The position numbers and the translations under genes were made by a program. DNA of 64,000 nt from Lithodes maja (lineage: Eukaryota; Arthropoda; Malacostraca; Decapoda; Lithodidae). The notes under the pieces are model-generated. The model was not told where the DNA came from and did not search any database. It saw only the letters and a program-made list of their open reading frames with translations. This document shows, piece by piece, positions 44,880-55,474 of this stretch (position 1 is its first letter; the number at the start of each line of letters is the position of its first letter). Location: positions 1 through 64,000 of the forward strand of contig JBAKBP010007998.1 in NCBI GenBank assembly GCA_037953745.1. Direction: 5' to 3'.

Positions 44880-44884
44880 TCTAC

Positions 44885-45010
44885 ATTCACATTCACATTC
44901 GTTTATCTACATTCACGTTTGTTTTTCTACATTCACATTCGTTTCTCTACATTCACATTCACATTATTTTATCTACATTCACATTCGTTTCTCTACATTC
45001 ACATTTGTTA
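44885..45010. repeat. ACATTC-type minisatellite, block 1 continued
   Basis: Continues block 1 after the solo LTR. Confidence 0.93.
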
Positions 45011-46790
45011 CGACTGGGGTTCAAATATATCAGGGCTCTTATTCATTGGACTAGTAATGGCATAAATGTTACAACGGAAAGCGCTAGCTCCAACCTCTGA
45101 AGTATATTCCCAGTGAACAAAGAACACAAATACTCTACAGAGTTCTATATGCAATAATAGGCTATCAAACTCTCAATAAATGTGCGTCTACTCTAGGCTT
45201 AATGTTAGGTGAAAACAGCCTATTACTACCTATAACCGAAGGTGCTTGGTTATGGTATGCATAGTAAGGTGGTAAGAGAAGTTACAGCTTACGTTACTTT
45301 AATCAATAAATGTCAGGCACTCCTGCATGAAAGAAAGTGCACTAAAGTCCTTCAACACTAACAAGGAATCTTCTTTAAATGTTAGATGCTGTAAAGATGC
45401 TCGTATCGGAAATGGAACCCAAAAAGGCAGGCAGTGGAACAATGCTCGTGCAGGCTATGCACACAAAAAGGCAGAATATATAATGCCGTCGGAGCCAAGA
45501 ATATCCTAAACACTACAACACTAATAATAATCGCCACAATGCAGTATTCCTATCAACAAAAAGAGCCTAAGTCGTTTGTGTCTCAATACATCAAACTAGG
45601 CTGCGAAATGCTTGTGTAATCATAAATGGGTATGCATAAAAAGAGTAATTAGGTTAATATACTTAATGTCTACTGTGACTGATAAAGTCTAGCTAGAGTC
45701 AATGATACGAGATACTGGTGCGCATGGCATGCTGAATAGCCTAGTGCAAATCTCAAGTCTGTGTGTCAAATATTACGTTATAATGAAGGGTAGCTCTCTT
45801 GAGAAACCTTAATACCGAAGTATTAAGCGTTCTCCTGGCGTACCTCAAAGACAAACAATCGAGACCAGAACAGTGCAGAATGGTATAGGCAAAAAGCCCT
45901 CATTCGTGCATGCTCTACTCTCAATGGCACACAGACTAGAATATACTCAATCAACTCGTTCTCAGGTATGTCGTGCCGCTTTTAACTAAAGCCAGCACTC
46001 ATAGGAAACAATACCTATAATATCAGACTCCCAGTCTAGCATTATCTAATCCAGCAGAACACTAATAATTATAGGAAGCGGCAATATGAAAGCCAACCAA
46101 TGCTTCGTGATCCACTTATCTTAACAACTAACATACACAGGCTATATCAGACCTTAACACACAATACAACTGGCCAGCATGAAGCTGATTTTGCAGAGTT
46201 AACCAGAGGGGATATACTGTTAATAAAGAGGTGGTGAAAGATATGGAGAATGAGAGAGATAGGCAGAGGAAAAGATTCTCAGGTACGGAGCGGGGATAGA
46301 TAGCAAGGGAAAAAAAGATGGGTGTGTTCTAGAAACCAGATCTGAGGGAGAGAGTGGCGAGGAACTGTATATATACTCGCACTAGCTCGAGCCGCGTGGG
46401 AAAACAGTGGTTACAAGTCATCTAGCCACTAACAAGAGCTCACAGCATGGTAAGGACCTCCCTCCACCAACCCCCGCGAGGCAGCCAGCCGTGACGTCAT
46501 CGAGCGGGACAAAAAACACTGTGCGCCCCCTCTCACTCTCTTCTACTCTCTCTCTCTCTCTCCCAGATCCTATCATTACTAGTTAATGATAAAACATATA
46601 CTTTACAATTAAATATATAAAGCCTTGACATGGGCGAAAACAAAGAGCCTTTCTGGACTGCCCATGACACGAGCTTTCATATGAAATAAAGCACACTCTA
46701 ATACATAAACTGTAGCCCCATCCACTGCCCTGGCGATCCTAGCGAGTCACTGTAGGACAAGCCATGCGGTTCTAATGGAGTGGTCAACGT
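45011..46790. other. No gene recognised between two minisatellite blocks
   Basis: Mixed-composition DNA with short GA/CT tracts at 46240-46290 and 46545-46563. 46440-46540 is GC-richer and holds a TGACGTCA palindrome at about 46492. No exon or known repeat family seen. Confidence 0.5.
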
Positions 46791-46794
46791 CACA

Positions 46795-47375
46795 CATTCG
46801 TTTCTCTACATTCACATTCGTTTCTCTACATTCACATATTCGTTTTTCTACATTCACATTCGTTTCTCTACATTCACATTCGTTTCTCTACATTCACATT
46901 CACACTCATTTCTCTACATTCACATTCGTTTCTCTACATTCACATTCACACTCGTTTCTCTACATTCACATTCGTTTCTCTACATTCACATTTACATTAG
47001 TTTCTCTACATTCACATTCGTTTCTCTACATTCACATTTGTTTATCTACATTCACATTCGTTTTGCCACATTCACGTTCGTTTTACCACATTCACATTAG
47101 TTTCTCTACATTCATATTTACGTACATTTGGCCACATTCACATTCGTTTCTCTACAATAAGTCTACATTCACATTCGTTTATCTACAATAAGTCTACATT
47201 CACATTCGTTTTACCACATTCACATTCGTTTCTCGAAATTCACATTCGTTTCTCTACATTCACATTCACGTTCGTTTTGCCACATTCACATTCGTTATGC
47301 CACATTCACATTCGTCTCTACATTCACATTCGTTTTGCCACATTAACATACGTTTCCCTACATTCCCATTCGCGT
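46795..47375. repeat. ACATTC-type minisatellite, block 2
   Basis: Same unit as block 1 (ctacattcacattcgtttct), with variant units containing ttttgccacattcac. Confidence 0.95.
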
Positions 47376-47382
47376 ACAGAAC

Positions 47383-48384
47383 AAACTAGAATAGGCTATA
47401 GCAGAGCCAATGAAACTGTAAGATGCTTCCAATATATAGCCTACTTGGCTACTTATAACCCTGCACAACCCCCGCACGTTATGCCTCCCGAGAGTGCTCC
47501 TCTGCAGGTCCCACTATATATAAACATGAATGGATGCCAATGTGATCGTAGCAAACTGAATGTGAATGTTATTGTATAAAACCGAATATAAAAGTAAAAC
47601 ATTAAAAATACCGCTAAATGAAAACAGTAGGCTACAAAATCAGAGCTGGGACGTAACAAGTAAAAATTGAAAATAAATGAAAACAGTAGGCTACAAAATC
47701 AGAGCTGGGACATGCGAGTGTAAATATGAATGTGAATGTGAATGTGATGGTAAGTAAGATTATCGCCAATGTGAATGTGGTGGTAAGAATTGTACATTGG
47801 TTTCTCTACATTCACATTCATTTCTCTACAATCAGATTCACGTTCGTTTGGCCACGTTCACATTCGTTTTGCCACATTCACATTAGTTTCTCTACAATAA
47901 GTCTACATTCACATTGGACATGCGAGTGATTATCTTGAATGTGAATCTGAATGTGAATGTGGTGGTAAGACTTATATGCCTACATTGGTTTCTCTATAGC
48001 TCACATTCACATTCGTTTCTCTACATTCAGATTCACATTCGATTTGCCACATTCACATTCGTTTCTCTACAATATGTCTACATTCACATTGGACATGCGA
48101 GTGTAAATAACAAACTAGAATAGGCTATAGCAGAGGCTATGAAGCTGTAAGATGCTTCCAATATATAGCCTACTTATAACCCTGCACAACCCCCGAACGT
48201 TATGCCGCCCGAGAGTGCCCCTCTGCAGGTCCCACTACATAAACATGAATGGATGGCAATGTGATAGTAGCAAACTGAATGTGAATGTTATTGTATAAAC
48301 CCGAATATAAAAGTAAAACAATGAAAATATATGAAAACATTAGGCTACAAAATCCGAGCTGGGACATGCAAGTGTAAACATGAA
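47383..48384. repeat. Imperfect tandem duplication of about 720 bp
   Basis: acaaactagaataggctata starts at about 47383 and again near 48108. Both copies continue through gatgcttccaatatatagcc, cctgcacaacccc, gagagtg..cctctgcaggtc and ccgaatataaaagtaaaaca. The second copy is cut by the composite TRIM insertion at 48385. Hexamer blocks lie between. Confidence 0.88.
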
Positions 48385-50182
48385 TGTAATGCCCTCGAAA
48401 ATGTCCCGCACCCACAATAATACTAACCCGAGTTGACGTCAGGTATAGCGTAAAATAGTCGTAGATGGTAAGTCCAACAAACTCATCTCGAGAGACTATC
48501 ACCGTGGTTCGAAAATAGTCGTAGATGGTAAGTCCAATAAACTCATCTCGAGAGACCATCACCGTGGTTCTTAAAAATCGGACTAAGGTTGCTATACTTT
48601 TGTACGTCCGTGGTAGTACAGTGGGTTAGTGCGCGGGCCTGGTGGTGATGGTGGTGCGTCACTAACCAGGGTTCGAACCCCACCCAAGGCATCTCAAAAC
48701 CTCTGGGTTTTTAGGGGGGTTAAATTCCCTTCAGAGGTTCGTACCCCACGCCAGGTACCAGGAAAGGTTGATCCTAAAGGTAGCCTGGGGATAATTCCCA
48801 TTCCTATTTAACCTGGAAAAACCTAGCATTTCATTGGTGGCAGTAAGGGAACGTGACCTGGTAGCTACGTGCTGGAGCACCCGTCACGCGAACCCTATAC
48901 CAAGAATTGAGATGGCTAAGGTAAAAAGGCTACGATACCCTACGACCTTACGAGGCTAGGGACTAGCCTAACTAAAAAGGAATGTGGTGTAATGCCCTCG
49001 AAAATGTCCCGCACCCACAATAATACTAACCCGAGTTGACGTCAGGTATAGCGTAAAATAGTCGTAGATGGTAAGTCCAATAAACTCATCTCGAGAGACT
49101 ATCACCGTGGTTCGAAAATAGTCGTAGATGGTAAGTCCAATAAACTCATCTCGAGAGACTATCACCGTAGTTCTTAAAAATCGGACTAAGGTTGCTATAC
49201 TTTTGTAATGCCCTCGAAAATGTCCCGCACCCACAATAATACTAACCCGAGTTGACGTCAGGTATAGCGTAAAATAGTCGTAGATGGTAAGTCCAATAAA
49301 CTCATCTCGAGAGACTATCACCGTGGTTCGAAAATAGTCGTAGATGGTAAGTCCAATAAACTCATCTCGAGAGACTATCACCGTAGTTCTTAAAAATCGG
49401 ACTAAGGTTGCTATACTTTTGTACGTCCGTGGTAGTACAGGGGTTAGCGCGCGGGCCAGGTGGTGATGGTGGTGCGTCATTAACCAGGGTTCGAACCCCA
49501 CCCAAGGCATCTCAAAACCTGTGGGTTTTTAGGGGGGTTAAATTCCCTTCAGAGGTTCGTACCCCGCGCCAGGTACCAGGAAAGGTTGATCCTAAAGGTA
49601 GCCTGGGGAGAATTCCCATTCCTATTTAACCTGGAAAAACCTAGCATTTCATTAGGAATGTGGTGTAATGCCCTCGAAAATGTCCCGCACCCACAATAAT
49701 ACTAACCCGAGTTGACGTCAGGTATAGCGTAAAATAGTCGTAGATGGTAAGTCCAATAAACTCATCTCGAGAGACTATCACCGTGGTTCGAAAATAGTCG
49801 TAGATGGTAAGTCCAATAAACTCATCTCGAGAGACCATCACCGTGGTTCTTAAAAATCGGACTAAGGTTGCTATACTTTTGTACGTCCGTGGTAGTACAG
49901 TGGGTTAGTGCGCGGGCCTGGTGGTGATGGTGGTGCGTCACTAACCAGGGTTCGAACCCCACCCAAGGCATCTCAAAACCTGTGGGTTTTTAGGGGGGTT
50001 AAATTCCCTTCAGAGGTTCGTACCCCGCGCCAGGTACCAGGAAAGGTTGATCCTAAAGGTAGCCTAGGGATAATTCCCATTCCTATTTAACCTGGAAAAA
50101 CCTAGCATAACATTGGCGGCAGCGGTGGTTCTTGATTCGGAGAAAAGGTTGCATTACACTGCAAGTTTGGAACAGTAGAAGC

Positions 50183-51388
50183 ATGGCAACATCGCGAAAT
50201 CTTCAGCCACTCGCACACATTCCCAAGTATGATGTAAACACGTATGATATCACCAGTTACTTAGACATAATAAAGCCAGTGTACGGTGTGGTACTTCATA
50301 ATGACCGCGAAAAAATCGCCGTTGCAATTTCGCATATTATACAGTTGAGAGAAGCCGTTTCCCAACTTGTTGATAAGCCTACCTTTAAAGAATTTATTCG
50401 CCAAACTGTGACACAGAATACGCCAGAGTTTACCTGGAACCAGTTTCGATCCTTCGTGATCCGGACCTTAGATCCACTTTTGGGTTCCCCCGTCGCCCCC
50501 AAAATAATAAAAGTCGACGAGATCAAGTATGAAGGGGATATAAATGTGACCCTCATACAACTCTACAGATACGTGAGGACCACGTATAGCTATGAAGATT
50601 ACGACCAACAAAATGAACTCTTATTCACCGCATTGTTAAACATCCTCCCACCCCACATCACCGCCCATCTCGACCCGTATGGCTTATTCGAAGAACATAT
50701 GCTCTCCATCAGAGAAGAATGCCTACGCAGTTCGATGAATCCCCTATCCAACCCTTCAGCCCCTATCCAAGACTCCGTGCACCCTTCCAAAATGACTTCC
50801 GGTGAAAGTCCAACCCCAGTGCACTCTTCCTTGCCTCTATCCTCTCTGACCATCCCTAAATTTTCCCCTGCCCAGCCATCCACCAACGATCATCTTCCAT
50901 CAATTGTGTTACCCCATAAACCCCATCCTTTTTCTAGGCATGTCAAACAAACCCACCAACCCCAGATAACCGCTAACCAGACCGTGACTGCCACCAAGAA
51001 GATTCCCAAAATTCGTCCTGTTAACAACCCCAAATCAATACATCAGTCCTCTACCAATAACCCCTGTTCTACACCTAACTCTTCCCCCACCAACCCTCCG
51101 CAGCCCCCCCAACAAGCCCCGTATTCTAGCTATGCCTACCTATGTAGGCCTACCACAACATATTTTCCCCATGACCCCAGAAATGTTCAGCTATCCCCCC
51201 ACCAACAAAATTTCCCTTGTTACAGTTTTCCGTCGGTAGCTTGTGACAGTTTTCAGTCAGTAGCTCCCTTCCACCCCCACACAATTCACACCCCTAGAAA
51301 ACTTCGAAACCCCACACTCGACTCGCCCTCTCATGTCAAACAAACTCACCAGTCCCAGATAACCTCTAACCAGACCGAGACTGCCACC
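50183..51388 (+). CDS. Gag-like protein of the TRIM-related LTR element (no pol)
   Basis: I prefer ATG 50183 (MATSRNLQPLAHIPKYDV); the frame is open upstream to about 50132, but that lies beside the primer-binding region. Residues 1-180 form a helical, capsid-like part (TFKEFIRQTVTQNTPEFTWN, TLDPLLGSPVAPK, LFTALLNILPPHITAHLDPY). The rest is Pro/Ser/Thr-rich with a repeated VKQTHQPQITANQT-type segment. No zinc knuckle, protease or polymerase is seen. At about 51377-51389 the frame runs through ACTGCCACCAA into an inverted LTR and stops at 51493, so the native C-terminus is lost. The layout resembles TR-GAG elements, which keep gag but need pol in trans. Confidence 0.7.
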
Positions 51389-52277
51389 AATGAAATGCTA
51401 GGTTTTTCCAGGTTAAATAGGAATGGGAATTCTCCCCAGGCTACCTTTAGGATCAACCTTTCCTGGTACCTGGCGCGGGGTACGAACCTCTGAAGGGAAT
51501 TTAACCCCCCTAAAAACCCACAGGTTTTGAGATGCCTTGGGTGGGGTTCGAACCCTGGTTAGTGACGCACCACCATCACCACCAGGCCCGCGCGCTAACC
51601 CACTGTACTACCACGGACGTACAAAAGTATAGCAACCTTAGTCCGATTTTTAAGAACTACGGTGATAGTCTCTCGAGATGAGTTTATTGGACTTACCATC
51701 TACGACTATTTTCGAACCACGGTGATAGTCTCTCGAGATGAGTTTATTGGACTTACCATCTACGACTATTTTACGCTATACCTGACGTCAACTCGGGTTA
51801 GTATTATTGTGGGTGCGGGACATTTTGGTGTAATGCCCTCGAAAATGTCCCGCACCCACAATAATACTAACCCGAGTTGACGTCAGGTATAGCGTAAAAT
51901 AGTCGTAGATGGTAAGTCCAATAAACTCATCTTGAGAGACTATCACCGTGGTTCGAAAATAGTCGTAGATGGTAAGTCCAATAAACTCATCTCGAGAGAC
52001 TATCACCGTAGTTCTTAAAAATCGGACTAAGGTTGCTGTACTTTTGTACGTCCGTGGTAGTACAGTGGGTTAGCGCGCGGGCCTGGTGGTGATGGTGGTG
52101 CGTCACTAACCAGGGTTCGAACCCCACCCAAGGCATCTCAAAACCTGTGGGTTTTTAGGGGGGTTAAATTCCCTTCAGAGGTTCGTACCCCGCGCCAGGT
52201 ACCAGGAATGGTTGATCCTAAAGGTAGCCTGGGGATAATTCCCATTCCTATTTAACCTGGAAAAACCTAGCATTTCA
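51388..52277. repeat. Head-to-head LTR pair, large inverted repeat
   Basis: An inverted LTR (51390-51826) and a direct LTR (51829-52277) face each other, with arms of about 435 bp and a few bases between. The inverted copy lacks its last dozen bases (cgagggcattaca). A hairpin of this size is unstable in most cells, and assembly error should be considered. Confidence 0.85.
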
Positions 52278-52431
52278 TTGGTGGCAGTAAGGGAACGTGA
52301 CCTGGTAGCTATGTGCTGGAGCACCCGTCACGCGAACCCTATACCAAGAATTGAGATGGCTAAGGTAAAAAGGCTACGATACCCTACGACCTTACGAGGC
52401 TAGGGACTAGCCTAACTAAAATGGAATGTGG

Positions 52432-52880
52432 TGTAATGCCCTCGAAAATGTCCCGCACCCACAATAATACTAACCCGAGTTGACGTCAGGTATAGCGTAA
52501 AATAGTCGTAGATGGTAAGTCCAATAAACTCATCTCGAGAGACTATCACCGTGGTTCGAAAATAGTCGTAGATGGTAAGTCCAATAAACTCATCTCGAGA
52601 GACCATCACCGTGGTTCTTAAAAATCGGACTAAGGTTGCTATACTTTTGTACGTCCGTGGTAGTACAGTGGGTTAGCTCGCGGGCCTGGTGGTGATGGTG
52701 GTGCGTCACTAACCAGGGTTCGAACCCCACCCAAGGCATCTCAAAACCTCTGGGTTTTTAGGGGGGTTAAATTCCCTTCAGAGGTTCGTACCCCGCGCCA
52801 GGTACCAGGAAAGGTTGATCCTAAAGGTAGCCTGGGGATAATTCCCATTCCTATTTAACCTGGAAAAACCTAGCATTTCA
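52432..52880 (+). repeat. Typical subtype-2 LTR (449 bp)
   Basis: Order of features: TGTAATGCCC start, TGACGTCA palindrome near 52480, a direct duplication of about 62 bp (tagtcgtagatggtaagtcc twice) that contains two AATAAA sites, then the tRNA-like module from about 52649 to 52736, a second B-box-like ggttcgtaccccg near 52783, and the CATTTCA end. Pol II-type signals (AATAAA) and a Pol III-like module coexist. Function is inference. Confidence 0.85.
52649..52736 (+). promoter_or_regulatory. tRNA-like module inside the TRIM LTR
   Basis: gtccgtggtagtacagtggg contains an A-box-like tggtagtacagtgg. About 43 bp later agggttcgaacccc gives a perfect B box (GGTTCGAACCC). Acceptor and T stems pair only partly, so this is a tRNA-derived promoter-like relic, not a tRNA gene. 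Every LTR in the window that spans this region carries it. Confidence 0.7.
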
Positions 52881-53870
52881 ATGAATATGAATGTGAATGT
52901 GGTGGTATTAAGATTATCGCGAATGTGAATCTGAATGTGAATCTGAATCTGAATGTGAATGTGAATGTGGTGGTAAGAATTGTACATTGGTTTGACAACC
53001 GAATATAAAAGTAACAAAATTAAAATATATGAAAACGGTAGGCTACAAAATCCGAGCTGGGACATGCAAGTGTAAACATGAATGTGAATGTGAATGTGGT
53101 GGTAGGCCTAATTAAGATTATCGGTGATGTGAATCTGAATCTGAATCTGAATCTGAATGTGGTGGTAAGAATTGTACATTGGTGTAATTAAGATTATCGC
53201 GAATGTGAATCTGAATGTGAATGTGAATCTGAATTGGAATGTGAATGTGAATGTGGTGGTAAGAATTGTACATTGGTGTAATTACGATTATCGCGAAAGT
53301 GAATCTGAATCTGAATCTGAATTTGAATGTGAATCTGAATGTGAATGTGGTGGGAAGAATTGTACATTGGTTTCTCTACATTCACATTCGTTTCTCTACA
53401 TTCAGATTCACGTTCGTTTGGAATGTACAATTCTTACCACCACATTCACATTCAGATTCAGATTCACATTCACGTGAATCTGAATGTAGAGAAACGAATG
53501 TGAATGTAGAGAAACCAATGTACAATTATTACCACCACATTCACATTCACATTCAGATTCACATTCATATTTACACTTGCATGTCCCAGCTCGGATTTCG
53601 TAGCCCACTGATTTCATCTATTTTCATTTTTTTTTTTTTTTTACTTTTTATGTCCCAGCTCGGATTTTGTAGCCTACTGTTTTCATATATTTTCATTCAC
53701 GTGAACCTGAATGTAGAGAAACGAATGTGAATGTAGAGAAACCAATGTAGCCTACAATTCTTACCACCACATTCACATTCACATTCAGATTCAGATTCAC
53801 ATTCACATTCAGATTCACATTCGCGATAATCTTTACCACCACATTCACATTCACATTCATATTTACACTT
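52881..53870. repeat. GAATGT/ACATTC hexamer field, block 3
   Basis: First gaatgtgaatctgaat units on the plus strand with repeated ggtggtaagaattgtacatt, then from about 53370 the complementary acattcacattcagattc units, giving long inverted repeats. Also holds ccgagctgggacatgcaagt segments shared with 47640-47720 and 48355-48380. Confidence 0.92.
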
Positions 53871-53879
53871 GCATGTCCC

Positions 53880-54422
53880 TATTCTATCTATCTATATGCT
53901 TAGGCCCAATCCCCATTTTGGGGGTAGCCGACTCAAGACGGAGCAAGAACAGGGAACACACAAAAACAACATAAAACAACAAATAAACACAGATAAAAAG
54001 CACAAACTCACACACATCCAGGTCACCCAGGAGAAGACCCAGAGACCAGGGTCACCAAGGTCGCTCCAGCACTCCCCCGGCCCCCGAAGAGGTTCCGATC
54101 TCGGCAGGCAGACATGCAGCGGAGCCAAAGCCACAAGCCCTCCCACCACACTTCCAGGCGCACCCTTCATATTAATCGTCTCCCCGGGCAGGCGCCTGAT
54201 GGACTATTATCTAGTCCAACTTGCGCCCGACCCCTTACTCCAAATGACCACGTGTTCACTAAACTATTCACAGGCATTCTCCATTCACTCCTGTCCACCA
54301 CCACTTCCCCTGCCTGATCTAGTCATTCCTCTATCATCCAAAGCCTTTCTTACACAGTCTCTCCATCTCAATGGGGGTCTTCCTGCCCTTCTATCTCCCC
54401 TTGTACCTGACTCATGTACCTA
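53880..54422 (-). mobile_element. 5'-truncated copy of the RTE-like LINE with 9-bp TSD
   Basis: Inverted relative to 6227-6778: it carries the last 50 or so codons of the RT frame and the whole 3' UTR, with tctatctatct at the 3' end. Flanked by GCATGTCCC at 53871-53879 and 54423-54431. An unoccupied version of the target (cttgcatgtcccataaaacc) is at about 54580-54600. Confidence 0.94.
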
Positions 54423-54431
54423 GCATGTCCC

Positions 54432-54740
54432 ATAAACCCGAATATAAACGTAAAAAATTGAAAATAAATGAAAACAGTACAAAATCAGCCTACAATTCTT
54501 ACCACCACATTCACATTCACATTCAGATTCACATTCAAATTAATCTTAATTACCACCACATTCACATTCACATTTACACTTGCATGTCCCATAAAACCGA
54601 ATATAAAAGTAAAAAATTGAAAATAAATGAAAACTGTACAAAATCCGAGATGGGACAGCGAATATAAATATGAATGTGAATGTGACGGTAAGATTTTCGC
54701 GAATGTAAATGTGAATATGAATGTGGTGGTAAGATTACGT
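54432..54740. repeat. Hexamer field, block 4
   Basis: Continuation of block 3 after the LINE: two ccgaatataaa..gtaaaaaattgaaaat units and acattcacattcagattc repeats. Confidence 0.9.
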
Positions 54741-54841
54741 TGGCGGGAGAAGGGGGTGCAGAAATATATCCCCCTAAGGGTTCAAAAATGTTAATAGGTG
54801 TACTAGGGTTCAGGCTTGTGAGTGTACCGACCTTTTCCTAT

Positions 54842-55474
54842 TTAACCCCTTCTGTACCGGCGAATTCTTATTATAATTTGATTTCCGCCACATTTAGACG
54901 ATTTTGTGAAGCTTAGGCAGGATATATGGTAGCTAAAAGGATCAACTGCGATATTCTGTGGCCTTTTTATTGCCAGACGTCCTTCCCAAGCTGAATAGAA
55001 GCACTTACTATAGTCTATTCACTATAAGTAGGCGAAAAATCATGACCTCTATCCTCTGTAACTCAAAAAGGGCTGGAGCAAATTGGCTGTAAATTTCCGC
55101 ATCTATTCCTTGACTGCATGACTCTACCCAAATGGTAGAAATATTAGCTAGATTACTCTATAGGTAGCGCCAACGAACTTGACATAACTCAATATGAATG
55201 AATGCAATCGGGCTGAAATTCCTCTCATTTGGGAAGAGTCCACCAGGTAATAGGTCACTAGGTGTGGATATTTACAGCCAGCTTGCTCTAGTCCCTTTTG
55301 AGTTACGAAGAGGTCAGGGATCGAAATTTTTGTCAAGTTTGTTGGCGCTACCTATAGGCTAGTCGTTTTGGAGATACAGAGGATAGAGGTTATGATTTCT
55401 CCCCTACTTACAGCGAATAGACTATAGTTACCAGAATATAACGAAAAGGACGTCGCAAGTACTGAATGGGTTAA
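54842..55474. mobile_element. 630-bp foldback MITE flanked by TTAA
   Basis: Left end TTAACCCCTTCTGTACCGG, and right end, read inverted, TTAACCCATTCAGTACTTG. Inner inverted matches include atagtctattcactataagt against a copy near 55405-55435, gacctctatcctctgta near 55043 against its complement near 55375, and ggtagcgccaacgaactt near 55162 against its complement near 55335. No transposase. Confidence 0.85.

Larger units (their letters stand above)
48385..52880 (+). mobile_element. Composite TRIM/gag insertion with one 5-bp TSD
   Basis: Flanked by ATGAA at 48380-48384 and 52881-52885. LTRs: 48385-48833 (+), 48988-49203 (+, truncated), 49204-49651 (+), 49664-50112 (+), 51390-51826 (-, truncated), 51829-52277 (+) and 52432-52880 (+). 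Complete copies are 449 bp. Two TRIM internal domains of 154 bp lie at 48834-48987 and 52278-52431. The interval 50113-51389 holds a different internal domain with a gag-like ORF. The outermost LTRs are in the same orientation, as expected for one integrated unit. Confidence 0.87.

Noticed and set aside
46440..46540. Promoter with a CRE (TGACGTCA near 46492)
   Set aside because: No transcript, exon or TATA context was found nearby; one 8-base site is weak evidence.
44023..47191. ORFs spelling HSHSFLYIHIRFSTF
   Set aside because: Products of the ACATTC minisatellite in three frames.
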